Part shown: positions 53,401 through 61,814 of the stretch, piece by piece | Layout of the letters: each line of letters starts with the position of its first letter | Position numbering within the stretch: position 1 is the first letter of the stretch | Origin: Sphingopyxis sp. BSN-002 | GTDB taxonomy: Bacteria > Pseudomonadota > Alphaproteobacteria > Sphingomonadales > Sphingomonadaceae | Assembly: GCF_022024275.1 (NCBI RefSeq) | Contig: NZ_CP091804.1 | Coordinates: forward strand, 806,001 to 870,000 | Reading direction: 5' to 3' | DNA length: 64,000 nt | Made by a program: the position numbers and the translations under genes | The notes under the pieces: generated by a model | Databases searched by the model: none | Told to the model about the DNA's origin: nothing | Seen by the model: only the letters and a program-made list of their open reading frames with translations

Positions 53401-53538
53401 GGCGGCGACATGCGCTGGCGCGTCGGGGTCCGCAACATTACCAACGAAAAGCCGCCGCTGTCGTCGGAGGGCTATCTGGGGTCGCTCTACAACCCCTATG
53501 GCCGCTACTGGTACACGTCGGTCACCACGGAGTTCTGA
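50458..53538 (+). CDS. TonB-dependent outer membrane receptor (large, 1026 aa)
   Basis: This 1026-residue receptor has a signal peptide (AMLLASTAICLFACGPARAQ) and the N-terminal TDIVVVGTRIEGARVTEALPVVV. The plug includes VLLNGRRVVTHPAS and GLQRLEVLLDGAAALYGSDAVAG, followed by a long beta-barrel ending in RYWYTSVTTEF. The plug-to-barrel layout and NPDLKPEKSTNYNLGAVF near residue 740 match the sphingomonad/Caulobacter class of receptors for sugars, peptides or oligomers. It lies between dctA and an SGNH hydrolase gene that begins one base after its stop, so the three probably form one operon. Confidence 0.94.
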   Translation: MRGTTSAMLLASTAICLFACGPARAQEGAPADQADESSEAEAGQPTDIVVVGTRIEGARVTEALPVVVVGQDKIDAVGAVSGDELIRAIPQMGDVSFNPGNNAQTSNAARGDVGSVNLRSLGVGNTLVLLNGRRVVTHPASQGLSDTGTVPVLSYNSNAIPTTGLQRLEVLLDGAAALYGSDAVAGVVNTVLKDNYDGLRLQAQYGGAEGTHLREFQGNILAGKSFERGNITVSLEFTDRSALRAEDQDFTASADLRPLFADYPDFAGSTTPDARATRGAWPALMVPVTGGRPRRGTTNLTTAAGAFTVRPTSLGGCTQALTADLCLVNTALATTGAFRNLRYDTAVGTTVMPSVQRYNAFANGHYDLTDTLTLFGEFGYYSSSTIRQQPPVINLNQIWIPASNYYNPFGATTINGQPNPNRIPGLTNVPAEGLPVLLTTYRFVDTGPQTVKVTGEQLRGLIGIRGETAGFKWDSAFVYSEASAVDSSVAVRSSALQQSLALSTPDAYNPFNGGCQTTLSYGDCTPSSQAAIDAITFQLRRRSKTTLTMGDFRASRADLFALPGGDVGIAIGAEVRRETQRDDRDSAVDGSSPFVDMVSGAVTISDAAAVSDNPDTYGKRTVAAAYAELAVPLVSEDMNIPLIRRFDLQLAGRYEHYSDFGSVARPKIAAAWDVFDGFRFRGSFSQGFRAPNLEQVNAVEYARLATSQDFLRCEVDLRAGRITSFTACGNNVGYSRRVSGNPDLKPEKSTNYNLGAVFEPDFLSPDLGKISFTVDYWSIRQKGIVGILGNDTAIALDYLLRLQGSSNPNVIRDAANADDVAAFAGTGIAPVGRITTVRDQFINLQPQTVRGLDFGFYWTTPKTDAGKFDFSINATRLLKFSRPPGDTVDQLVAARADGDINAATPLPETQNLIEANGRPKWRGTASLTWSLGDFQIGAFARYTGAVDELAFVDANGNPWRIKSQVTGNLYAQIRIRDTAGLGGDMRWRVGVRNITNEKPPLSSEGYLGSLYNPYGRYWYTSVTTEF

Positions 53539-53539
53539 T

Positions 53540-54472
53540 ATGCGATACGGGCACGGCATCTGGTTTCTGATCGGCGCTGCCGCGCTCGCCGTCGCGCCGG
53601 CGGCAATGGCAAAGGAGAGCGCGCCCGCGCCGACCGCCGCCGGCGCGACCTCCCCTGCCCCCGCGCCGAAAGCCGCGCCGCGCACGATCCTGTTCATCGG
53701 CAACAGCTTCACCCAGGGCGCGCATTCGGCGGCGCGCAACTGGCGCGCGGGCAGCGTCACCGATCTCAACGGGGCGGGCTATGGCGGGGTGCCGGCGCTG
53801 TTCAAACTCTTCTGCGAACAGGCGGGCCTCGACTATGAGGTCAGCCTCGAGACGCAGGGCGGCAAGTCGCTCGGTTTCCACTACGACGAGCGTCGCCAGC
53901 TGTTCGACAAGGCGTGGGACGTCGTCGTACTGCAGGAATTCAGCACGCTCGACCGTACCAATCCCGGCGATCCCGCCGACTACATGCGCAACGTCGACCG
54001 GCTCGCCGCGCTCTTCAAGGCGCGCAATCCTGCGGTCGACATCCGCCTCGCGGCGACCTGGACGCGCGCCGACCAGACCTACCGGCCCGAGGGGCATTGG
54101 TACGGCAAGCCGGTGACCGCGATGGCCGACGACCTTCGCGCCGCCGCCGACCGTGCGCGCGCCGCCAACCCCGCGGTCGCGGGAATCCTGCCCGTCGGAC
54201 AGGCGTGGAATCGCGCGATGACCGAAGGCGTGGCCGACCCCGATCCCTATGACGGCATCGCCTACGACCAGCTCGATCTCTGGGCGTATGACCATTATCA
54301 CGCCAGCGTCGCGGGCTATTATCTCTCGGCGCTCGTCACCTTCGGCGCGATCACCGGCCGCGATCCGACGAGCCTCGGCCCGCACGAAAAGGGGGCGGAC
54401 GAACTCGGGCTGTCGGATGCGCAGGCCGCGGCGCTGCAACGGATCGCCCGCGACACGCTCGCCGCGGGCTGA
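53540..54472 (+). CDS. SGNH/GDSL-like esterase (DUF4886 type), exported
   Basis: This 310-residue protein has a signal peptide (LIGAAALAVAPAAMA), an Ala/Pro-rich linker, then the SGNH motifs. TILFIGNSFTQGAHSA near residue 50 carries the nucleophilic serine, VVVLQEFSTLDRTNPG near 130 is the next block, and YDHYHASVAGYYLSAL near 253 carries the Asp-x-x-His pair. This fits the DUF4886 group of carbohydrate or ester hydrolases. The start codon lies one base after the receptor stop, so translation is coupled. It may remove acyl groups from the ligand that the receptor brings in. Confidence 0.85.
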   Translation: MRYGHGIWFLIGAAALAVAPAAMAKESAPAPTAAGATSPAPAPKAAPRTILFIGNSFTQGAHSAARNWRAGSVTDLNGAGYGGVPALFKLFCEQAGLDYEVSLETQGGKSLGFHYDERRQLFDKAWDVVVLQEFSTLDRTNPGDPADYMRNVDRLAALFKARNPAVDIRLAATWTRADQTYRPEGHWYGKPVTAMADDLRAAADRARAANPAVAGILPVGQAWNRAMTEGVADPDPYDGIAYDQLDLWAYDHYHASVAGYYLSALVTFGAITGRDPTSLGPHEKGADELGLSDAQAAALQRIARDTLAAG

Positions 54473-54484
54473 CCTGCTGCCCGG

Positions 54485-56296
54485 TCAGCGGCGCTTCGCC
54501 GCAATATAGCGGTCGACCTGCTCTTCCAGAATATTCAGCGGCAGGGCGCCCTCGCCCAGCACCGCTTCATGGAACTCGCGAATGTCGAAGCGCGGCCCGA
54601 GCTCCTTTTCGGCGCGCGCGCGAAGCTCGGCGATCTTCAGCTGCCCGACCATGTAGCTCGTCGCCTGCCCCGGCCAGTTGAAATAGCGATCGACCTCGCG
54701 CGCGATGTCGGTGTCGGAGACCGAGCTGTTCGCCCGGAAATAGGCGATCGCCTGTTCGCGCGTCCAGCGCTTCGAATGGATGCCCGTGTCGAGCACCAGC
54801 CGGATCGCGCGCCAGACCTGCAGCGACAGCATCCCGAACCGGTCATACGGATCCTTGTACACCCCCATCTCGTTCGCGAGACGCTCCGAATAGAGTCCCC
54901 AGCCTTCGACATAGGCGCCATAGCCGCCGAACTTGCGGAACTTGGGAATCCCGACCAGCTCCTGCTGGCGCGCAATCTGGAAATGATGTCCCGGCGCGCC
55001 CTCGTGCGCGGCGATCGCCGCGACCTGGACCTTCTGCGTCTGGTTCATGTCGACCAGGTTGACGTAATAGATGCCCGGCCGCGATCCGTCGGCCGACGGC
55101 GGGTTGTAAAAGGCGGTCGACGCCGTCCCCTCGCGCCATTTCTCGACCGCGCGCACCTCCAGCGGCGCTTTCGGCAGCACGCTGAAATAGCGCGGCGCGG
55201 CGGCCATCGACGCCGCGATCACGCCCCGCGCATCCTTCAGATATTCCTCGCGTCCCGCCTCGGTGTTCGGATATTTGAACTTCGGATCAGTGCGGATGTG
55301 GTCGAAGAATTGCTCGAGCGTGCCGTCGAAGCCGACCTCGCGCTTGATCCCCTCCATCTCCTGCCGGATCGCGGCGACCTGTTTCAGGCCGATCTCGTGA
55401 ATCTGGTCGGCGGTCAGGTCGGTGGTCGTCGATCCCTTCAGCCGGTCGGCATAATAGGCAGCGCCGTCGGGCAGGTTCCACACGCCGAAATTGCCCTTCG
55501 ACAGCGGCTCGATCTCGTCGAGCGCGCCGAGCAGCACCGTATAGCCGTTCCGGAACGGTCCGGTCATCGCGGCGGCGGCATCCTGCAGCAATTTCTCCTT
55601 CGTCGCGGCGGGCGCGTCGAGTGCGCTCACTTTCTTGCGGAAATCGGCCATCAGCGTCGAATCGGGTCCACCGTCGAACGGCGCGCCGACCAGAATTTTC
55701 TTCGCATCGGCGCGTGCCGGCGCGAAATTGACCTTGTTCGGGATGATCCCCGCCGCCGCCTGCTCGCGCATCACTGCCGCGACCTCGTTCATCACACGGT
55801 CGGTGTCGCGCAGCCGCGCGATATAGGCCTCGGCATCGGCGACCGTATCGACCTTGTGGTTGTTGATCAGCAGCACGGGAATGTCTCCCGCGGGGCTGCC
55901 ATTGGTCGTCACCGGAAAGCGCAGCTTGCGAAAGCGGAGCGATTCCCGGCCGCGCTCGACCTCATATTCGAACAGCCGATAGCTGACCCGCGCCCGATCC
56001 CCGAGCTGTTCGGGCTTGAAGCGCGCGTGCATGTCCTGCAGCTGCCGTTCGGCCAGCTCCTGCTCGCGAACCGCCGCCGCCGCGGTATAGTCGTCCAGCC
56101 GGTCATAGCCGGTCTTGAGTCCCAGCTGCGTCTGCGATTCGGGCGACAGCGCGACCCGCGCGTCGAACGCCTGATCGAGGAAATGCAGCAGTGCCTCGTC
56201 CTGCGACTCCGCCTGTGCGGCCGGCGCCTCGGACATGGCGTTCGCGGCGGCCAGCGGCAGCACGGTTGACAGGGCAAGGACGAGGGCAAGGCGCAT
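54485..56296 (-). CDS. DUF885 family putative zinc metallopeptidase (second copy)
   Basis: This 603-residue protein has a conventional signal peptide (LALVLALSTVLPLAAANA) instead of the twin-arginine type of its paralogue at 6444. It has AAHEGAPGHHFQ near residue 428 and YVEGWGLYSERLANEMG near 461, the metal-binding HExxxH and glutamate. Both copies have the same overall layout, so they probably cleave different peptides in the periplasm. Its stop is 12 bp from the SGNH hydrolase stop. I chose ATG 56296 because it begins the signal peptide. Confidence 0.9.
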   Translation of the reverse strand: MRLALVLALSTVLPLAAANAMSEAPAAQAESQDEALLHFLDQAFDARVALSPESQTQLGLKTGYDRLDDYTAAAAVREQELAERQLQDMHARFKPEQLGDRARVSYRLFEYEVERGRESLRFRKLRFPVTTNGSPAGDIPVLLINNHKVDTVADAEAYIARLRDTDRVMNEVAAVMREQAAAGIIPNKVNFAPARADAKKILVGAPFDGGPDSTLMADFRKKVSALDAPAATKEKLLQDAAAAMTGPFRNGYTVLLGALDEIEPLSKGNFGVWNLPDGAAYYADRLKGSTTTDLTADQIHEIGLKQVAAIRQEMEGIKREVGFDGTLEQFFDHIRTDPKFKYPNTEAGREEYLKDARGVIAASMAAAPRYFSVLPKAPLEVRAVEKWREGTASTAFYNPPSADGSRPGIYYVNLVDMNQTQKVQVAAIAAHEGAPGHHFQIARQQELVGIPKFRKFGGYGAYVEGWGLYSERLANEMGVYKDPYDRFGMLSLQVWRAIRLVLDTGIHSKRWTREQAIAYFRANSSVSDTDIAREVDRYFNWPGQATSYMVGQLKIAELRARAEKELGPRFDIREFHEAVLGEGALPLNILEEQVDRYIAAKRR

Positions 56297-56451
56297 GATA
56301 GTCTCCTGTTGAGCTATCCGCTTGTTACCCAAGAAGAAGGGCCGCGCAACAATCTGTCGGGCTGCAGTCGCCGACCCGCTGCATCGCGCGCCGCCATGCG
56401 CCGGCTATCCCCGCCAAGGGCCGATAGCCGGCGCATGGCCGGACCGAAGCC

Positions 56452-57240
56452 TCAGTTCGCGCTCGCAGCGTCCTCGATCAGCGCCGCGACCTCGGCCGGA
56501 TGCGAGACCATCAGCGCGTGCGAGCCATGCTCCACCGAAACGGTTTTGCGCGAATGCGCGCGTTCCGCCATGAACCGCATCACAGCGGCGGGAATATTGC
56601 GGTCGTCCGAACCATAGATGACGTAGCTCGGCAGGCTCTTCCACGCGGCATAGCGCGAGGGTTCGGTCAGGGCGGCCTGCGTGACCGGACGCTGCGTCGC
56701 CGCCATCAGCGCCGCCTGCGGCCCGGAAACATCGGCAGCGAACTGGTCGTGGAACTTCGCGGGCTGGATGTACAGATCGGTTGCGCCATCGGGCAGCTTC
56801 ACCGGCGACAGCGCGGCGCCAAGCGTGCTGCCCGGAAATTTCGCCGACAGCGTCAGCGCGGATTCGCCCGCGTCGGGGACAAAGCCCGCCACATAGACGA
56901 GCGCGGTCACATTGGGATTGTCCTTCGCGGCTTCGGTGATCACCACGCCGCCATAGCTGTGGCCGACCAGCACCACCTTGCCGGGAACGGAGCGGACGAC
57001 GGCGGAGACGCTCTCGGCATCCCCCGCGACGCTGCGCAACGGGTTGGCGGCGGCGATCACGGGATAGCCGTCCTTTTCAAGCCGGGCGATCACGTCGTTC
57101 CAGCCCGAGGAGTCGGCAAAGGCGCCGTGGACCAGAATTACGGTGGGCTTGCCTTCATCCTCTGCGGCTTGCGCGGTGGCGGTACCCGCCATCATCAGCG
57201 CGGCGAGCGCGAGGCTGCGAACGGAACGATACATGGTCAT
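56452..57240 (-). CDS. secreted alpha/beta hydrolase
   Basis: This 262-residue protein has a signal peptide (RSLALAALMMAGTATAQA), the oxyanion motif TVILVHGAFADSSGWNDVIARL near residue 32 and the nucleophile LVGHSYGGVVI near 90. An acid is in YVIYGSDDRN and a histidine in VEHGSHALM. The family includes small esterases and haloalkane-dehalogenase relatives such as EstC/salicylate-esterase types. The substrate is unknown. I chose ATG 57240 because it gives the signal peptide, whereas a longer frame has none. Confidence 0.88.
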   Translation of the reverse strand: MTMYRSVRSLALAALMMAGTATAQAAEDEGKPTVILVHGAFADSSGWNDVIARLEKDGYPVIAAANPLRSVAGDAESVSAVVRSVPGKVVLVGHSYGGVVITEAAKDNPNVTALVYVAGFVPDAGESALTLSAKFPGSTLGAALSPVKLPDGATDLYIQPAKFHDQFAADVSGPQAALMAATQRPVTQAALTEPSRYAAWKSLPSYVIYGSDDRNIPAAVMRFMAERAHSRKTVSVEHGSHALMVSHPAEVAALIEDAASAN

Positions 57241-57472
57241 TCTCCTTGCTGGTTTTTCCTGCCCGCAGGGATGCCGCATCGCTGCGTCGCGACCTATCAG
57301 ATCAAAGTATGCCCACGCGCCCACAGGGGTCTCGCCGATCCTCTTCCAAGGCATAGGGGGCCCGCAATTTTTCGCCAATAAAGCGCCTGCTTCGGCACGA
57401 TAGCAGCGGCGCGCCGCCTGCTGGCACCCGTTGGTCCGGACGGAAACCCTCCGCTCTCGAAAGGAACCAACC

Positions 57473-58444
57473 ATGTCCAGGACCATTCCCGATATCTCCC
57501 CCCTCGAACCCGCGACGCAGGCGTTCATCGACGGCCTGCCCGACGGTCCGCCGATCTATACGCTGAGCCCCGTCGACGCCCGCGGCGTCCTGTCCGCGGT
57601 CCAGCAGTCGGTGAACCCCGACCTGCTTGCGGTCGACAGCGAGGATCGCACGCTCGCCGTGGGCCCCTCGGGCGCGACCGCCATCCGCGTCGTCCGTCCC
57701 GCCGGCGCGACCGGCACGCTGCCCGCGATCATCTATATCCATGGCGGCGGCTGGGTTCTCGGCGACAAGCAGACGCACGACCGGCTGGTGCGCGATCTTG
57801 CGGTCGGTGCGAATGCCGTGCTGATTTTCGTCGATTACCAGCGCTCGCCCGAAAGCCGGTTCCCGAACGCGATCGAACAGGCCTATGCCGTTGCACGCCA
57901 CGTCGCCGACAACCCCGCCGAATTCGGTGCCGATCCGGCCCGCCTCGTCATCGCGGGCGACAGCGTCGGCGGTAATATGGTCGCGGCGGTGACGCTGATG
58001 GCAAAGGATCGCGGGGGGCCGGCCTTCAACGCCCAGCTGCTCTTCTATCCGGTGACCGACGCTTCGATGGCCACCGCCTCGTACCGCGAATTCGCCGACG
58101 GTCCCTGGCTCACCGCAAAGGCCATGGCGTGGTACTGGGACCAGTATCTTCCCGACAAGGACCGCCGCGGCGACATCCTTGCCTCGCCCGTCAACGCCTC
58201 GATCGAACAGCTTCGGGATCTGCCGCCCGCGCTGTTGATCGTCGACGAGAATGATGTGCTGCGCGACGAAGGCGAAGCCTATGGCCGCAAGCTCGCACAG
58301 GCGGGCGTCAAGGTCATTTCGACGCGTTACAACGGCACGATCCACGACTTCATGATGCTGAACCCGATCGCAAAGACGCCCGCCGCCCGCGGTGCGGTGA
58401 TGCAGGCGACCGACTTCCTGCGCCGGGTTTTCGCGGCGAGGTGA
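57473..58444 (+). CDS. alpha/beta hydrolase, hormone-sensitive lipase (HSL) family
   Basis: This 323-residue cytoplasmic esterase has the HSL-type oxyanion motif YIHGGGWVLGDK near residue 91, nucleophile AGDSVGGNMV near 162, acid VDENDVLRDEG near 259 and histidine in TIHDFMMLN near 288. It hydrolyses short acyl esters. I chose ATG 57473, which follows AAAGGAA and gives MSRTIPD. The divergent secreted hydrolase at 57240 shares the intergenic region. Confidence 0.9.
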   Translation: MSRTIPDISPLEPATQAFIDGLPDGPPIYTLSPVDARGVLSAVQQSVNPDLLAVDSEDRTLAVGPSGATAIRVVRPAGATGTLPAIIYIHGGGWVLGDKQTHDRLVRDLAVGANAVLIFVDYQRSPESRFPNAIEQAYAVARHVADNPAEFGADPARLVIAGDSVGGNMVAAVTLMAKDRGGPAFNAQLLFYPVTDASMATASYREFADGPWLTAKAMAWYWDQYLPDKDRRGDILASPVNASIEQLRDLPPALLIVDENDVLRDEGEAYGRKLAQAGVKVISTRYNGTIHDFMMLNPIAKTPAARGAVMQATDFLRRVFAAR

Positions 58445-58480
58445 AGCGGCGGCGGGAGGCGGCTCCCGGGCCGCCTTCCG

Positions 58481-60511
58481 TCACGCGTCGGCTGCGTGCG
58501 CGGGGATCGCGAAGCGGAACTGCGCACCGCCGTCGGGATGATTCGACGCCGAGATCGATCCCCCATGCTCGGCGATGATCGACTGGCAGATGGCAAGACC
58601 GATGCCCATGCCATTGTCCTTGGTCGTGAAAAATCCCTCGAACACACGGTCGATATGGTCTTCCGCCATGCCGGGACCGGTGTCGTGCAGCGTCAGTGCG
58701 ATCCGGCCGTCGGCGTCGCGGCTCGTCGCCAGCCTGATCTCGCGCTCGCCCTGCTTCTGCACCTCCAGCGCCTGCGCGCTGTTGACGAGCAGGTTGACGA
58801 GCACCTGCTGCAACTGGACCCGGTCGCCCATCGCCTTGGGCAGGTCCTTGGCGAAATCGGTTGCGATCCGGATAGCCCGCACCTCGACCTCATCGCGGAC
58901 GAACATCAGCGCTTCCTGCGCGACCTCGTCGAGATCGAGCGCGACGCGCTCTGGCTCGCGTTTCGCGGCCATGTTGCGGATGCGCTGAACGATCTCGTTC
59001 GCGCGTCGCGCACTTGCGGCGATACGCGTCGTCAGTTCCTTGACCTTTTCGACATTGGGCTCGTCGCGCGACAGCCAGCGCAGGCTCGTCTCGGCATTGG
59101 TGACGATCGCGGCGAGTGGCTGGTTGACCTCGTGCGCGATCGAGGTCGTAAGCTCGCCGAGCGTCGAGATACGCGCAGCGTGGGTAAAGTCGGCCTGCAG
59201 CTGGCGCAGTTCGGTTTCCATCTGGATGCGCTCGGTCACGTCGATCATGCCGAAAATCGTGACATCCAGCTCGGCCGGCGGCTTGGGATAGGTCACCGAA
59301 AACTGGACGTCGAGCGTGCGCCCGTCGAGCGTGTGAACCTTGATCAGGTCGGTCCAGTTCTGCTGCCCGTTGAACCGGCCGATCATCACCTTGCGCAGCG
59401 CCGACGGCGTAGCCGTGAACAGATAGCCGACGTGACGCATCAGGTCGTGGGAGCTCTCCGCTCCGAAAAGCTGCACCGCGCTGCGGTTGACGTCGGTGAC
59501 CGACACGCTCGTCGCCGCAAATTCGATCAATTCGGGATGCTCGGTCAGATAGGCGTCGAAGTCCTCCACGCCCTGCCCGCGGACATCGGCATAGATTTTC
59601 GCCATGTGGCTGGCATCGACCTGCCACATCGCCATCGGCATGAACTGGACGAGCTTGCGATAGCGCGCCTCGCTCGCGCGCAGATAGAGATAGGACCGAT
59701 CGTCATCGGCCGTGCCGTTCGCCGCGACGAAGACCCGATCCGGTACGTCGCGACCCGGCGGCAACCACACCGACATGACGGGATCGCGCAAGATGCCATC
59801 CGACGGAAGCTGGCGGCGATGGGTCGTTCCGGGGTCATTGGCCGTCACCGCTTCGATGACGAGATCGGCGAGCGGCGCACGCGCCTCGATCGGCCAGAAA
59901 ACCGCAACCGATTGCCCGATCATCAGCTCCGGCCCGCGATTTCCGCCAACCAGCCGCGCCGCACGTTCGTTGACGTTGAGGACGCGCATCGCCTGAACGA
60001 ATTCCAGCCCGAGCGTGGTCAGCCGCGCCGGATCGGGGTCCGCCGCGGCCTTCTGCTCCAGTATCAGGGGGATGAGCGGCAGCGCCTCCGACACGTCCAT
60101 TTCCCAGCTCGCCGCCATCAGCCGGTCCGGAATGTGCCAGTCGCCCCCGCCCTGCTGTTCCTGATTCTGCGCACGACGCCCATATTCGACGACGTCCCGC
60201 GCGGTCCCGTCGGCGTTGAACCGGACATATTGGCGGACGTCGGCCGCGATCTGCACGCCGGAGGGCGTCCGCCGGCTGACGAGGCCCTGCCAGTTGCCCT
60301 CCTGCAGCAACAGGCGCCAATGCTCGCCCTCGTCAACGGTCCGCTCGGAAAGATGGCCGATCCCTTGGCCGACCATGCTCATCGCGGGCCAGCCATAAAG
60401 GGCTTCGGATGCCGGGTTCCAGTACCGGATCACTCCGGACGTATCGAAGACGACGACGCTCTCGGAGGCAAGGTCGGCTATGTCGGGCTCGCCGCCCGCG
60501 CTCCCGCTCAT
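58481..60511 (-). CDS. PAS-domain sensor histidine kinase (FixL-like)
   Basis: This 676-residue soluble kinase has an N-terminal PAS domain (FDTSGVIRYWNPASEALYG), a middle sensor stretch and a further PAS domain near residues 282-430 (KLVQFMPMAMWQVDA). The kinase core carries phospho-accepting His460 in GELTTSIAHEVNQPLAAI, then LLVNSAQALE, DTGPGMA and NGMGIGLAICQSII. It has no transmembrane segment, so it probably senses an intracellular signal such as a gas, redox state or small molecule. The start overlaps the upstream response regulator stop by 4 bp. The heme-binding histidine of true FixL cannot be confirmed. Confidence 0.9.
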   Translation of the reverse strand: MSGSAGGEPDIADLASESVVVFDTSGVIRYWNPASEALYGWPAMSMVGQGIGHLSERTVDEGEHWRLLLQEGNWQGLVSRRTPSGVQIAADVRQYVRFNADGTARDVVEYGRRAQNQEQQGGGDWHIPDRLMAASWEMDVSEALPLIPLILEQKAAADPDPARLTTLGLEFVQAMRVLNVNERAARLVGGNRGPELMIGQSVAVFWPIEARAPLADLVIEAVTANDPGTTHRRQLPSDGILRDPVMSVWLPPGRDVPDRVFVAANGTADDDRSYLYLRASEARYRKLVQFMPMAMWQVDASHMAKIYADVRGQGVEDFDAYLTEHPELIEFAATSVSVTDVNRSAVQLFGAESSHDLMRHVGYLFTATPSALRKVMIGRFNGQQNWTDLIKVHTLDGRTLDVQFSVTYPKPPAELDVTIFGMIDVTERIQMETELRQLQADFTHAARISTLGELTTSIAHEVNQPLAAIVTNAETSLRWLSRDEPNVEKVKELTTRIAASARRANEIVQRIRNMAAKREPERVALDLDEVAQEALMFVRDEVEVRAIRIATDFAKDLPKAMGDRVQLQQVLVNLLVNSAQALEVQKQGEREIRLATSRDADGRIALTLHDTGPGMAEDHIDRVFEGFFTTKDNGMGIGLAICQSIIAEHGGSISASNHPDGGAQFRFAIPAHAADA

Positions 60512-60909
60512 GGTCCGGGGTCTTCGGGCCAGACCAGACCGCCTCCCTCCAGCGCGGCCTTCAGATGCCCGAGCAACACATCGTCGGTGACCGGCTTCGG
60601 CAGCCATGCCAGGGCGCCCAGCGCGTCGGCGCGCGCGCGCAGATGCTCGTCGACCACCGAGGTCAGGACGATCGCCGGCAGATCCGAGCTGTCGCTGCGC
60701 AGCTTTTCGAGCAGATCGATCCCGCTCATCCCGGGCATCCGGACATCGGTAATCAGGCAGTCGCAATCACGCGAAGCCGCGTCGCCGAGGAAGGCTGGCG
60801 CACTTTCGAACGTGCGGCAGGCCAGCCCTGTAACCATCAGCAGATCGCACAAGGCTTCGCGAACGGCTTCGTCGTCGTCCACCACCGCGACAAGGGGAAT
60901 CTTGGGCAA
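60508..60909 (-). CDS. single-domain response regulator
   Basis: This 133-residue protein is a receiver domain only: acidic pair near residues 11-13, phospho-acceptor D55 in ITDVRMPGMSG, a threonine in IVLTSVVD and lysine in LPKPVTDD. It has no DNA-binding or enzymatic output, so it acts as a phosphate shuttle, or competes with the FixJ-like regulator at 60995. The 4-bp overlap with the kinase gene marks it as that kinase's first partner. Confidence 0.92.
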   Translation of the reverse strand: MPKIPLVAVVDDDEAVREALCDLLMVTGLACRTFESAPAFLGDAASRDCDCLITDVRMPGMSGIDLLEKLRSDSSDLPAIVLTSVVDEHLRARADALGALAWLPKPVTDDVLLGHLKAALEGGGLVWPEDPGP

Positions 60910-60994
60910 GCGGCTTGACCCTTCTGCATACGACCCTGTGGGTCAACGCCGCCTTTGTCGTCCAGGTTGCAAGCCATTGTAACTATACCATAGT

Positions 60995-61645
60995 CTAGAG
61001 CGTGCCGCTTTCGCGCAATTGCGCGGGCAATTTCTCCCACGCGCGGATCAGTTCGCCAACCGATGCCGCCTGCATCTTCTTCATAACATTACTGCGGTGA
61101 AGTTTCACCGTAATCTCGGTGATTCCGAGGTCATAGGCGATCTGCTTGTTCAGCCGGCCGCGCGCGACCTCGCGCATCACCTGTCCCTCGCGCGGGGTCA
61201 GCGTCGCGAAACGGTCGACATGCTGCTGGACCACCCGCGCGCTGGCGCGTTGCGCCCGATCCTGCTCGATCCCCGCGACGACGGCATCGAGAAGCGTCTG
61301 GTCGCGCACCGGTTTGGTCAGGAAGTCGATCGCGCCGGCCTTCATCGCCTGCACCGACATCGGAATGTCGCCATGCCCAGTCAGAAAGACGATCGGCTTC
61401 GCGATCCCCGCGCTCGCAAGCTGTTGCTGCAGGTCGAGCCCGCTCGATCCCGGCATCCGTACGTCGAGGACTAGGCAACCGGCACGATCGGGCAGCGGCG
61501 TGTCGAGCAGTTCGCGCGTCGACCCATAGCTTTCCGCCTCGATCCCGACCGATTCCATCAGCTCGCCGATCGCGGTGCGCACCTCGACATCGTCGTCGAC
61601 GATCAGGACGAGCGGCGCGTCTTCGCTGATGGCGGTATTGGTCAT
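60995..61645 (-). CDS. FixJ/NarL-type response regulator with LuxR-family HTH
   Basis: This 216-residue regulator has a receiver domain with D61 in VLDVRMPGSSG and the KPV region, then a LuxR-type helix-turn-helix: TPREGQVMREVARG near residue 150 and NKQIAYDLGITEITVKLHRSNVM. It activates transcription after phosphorylation. The neighbouring order (FixJ-like, lone receiver, kinase) suggests all three form one phosphorelay. Confidence 0.92.
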   Translation of the reverse strand: MTNTAISEDAPLVLIVDDDVEVRTAIGELMESVGIEAESYGSTRELLDTPLPDRAGCLVLDVRMPGSSGLDLQQQLASAGIAKPIVFLTGHGDIPMSVQAMKAGAIDFLTKPVRDQTLLDAVVAGIEQDRAQRASARVVQQHVDRFATLTPREGQVMREVARGRLNKQIAYDLGITEITVKLHRSNVMKKMQAASVGELIRAWEKLPAQLRESGTL

Positions 61646-61814
61646 GACTGGCCCCCTGGGGAAATGCGATGAGCGAAATCCTGTATCGAGAGACGCCGGC
61701 CTACCCCTCGGGCGCTGCTCATCGCACGCGCCCGGTCATCGTACAACTGCCCCTCTCGCGAGGCAAGGACCGGCCCCCTCGCCTCGCTATCGGACCCGAA
61801 GGGGCGATGCGTTC

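Noticed and set aside
50287..53769. A 1160-codon open frame antisense to the large TonB receptor
   Set aside because: It is composed of Arg/Ala/Asp/Glu-rich low-complexity text typical of the complement of high-GC genes, has no domain, and lies over a clear receptor gene.
60940..60962. A leftward GCAAC-N17-CGTT as an EcfG promoter for the receiver/kinase genes
   Set aside because: The -35 element differs from GGAAC at a key position, so it is not strong enough to report as a feature.
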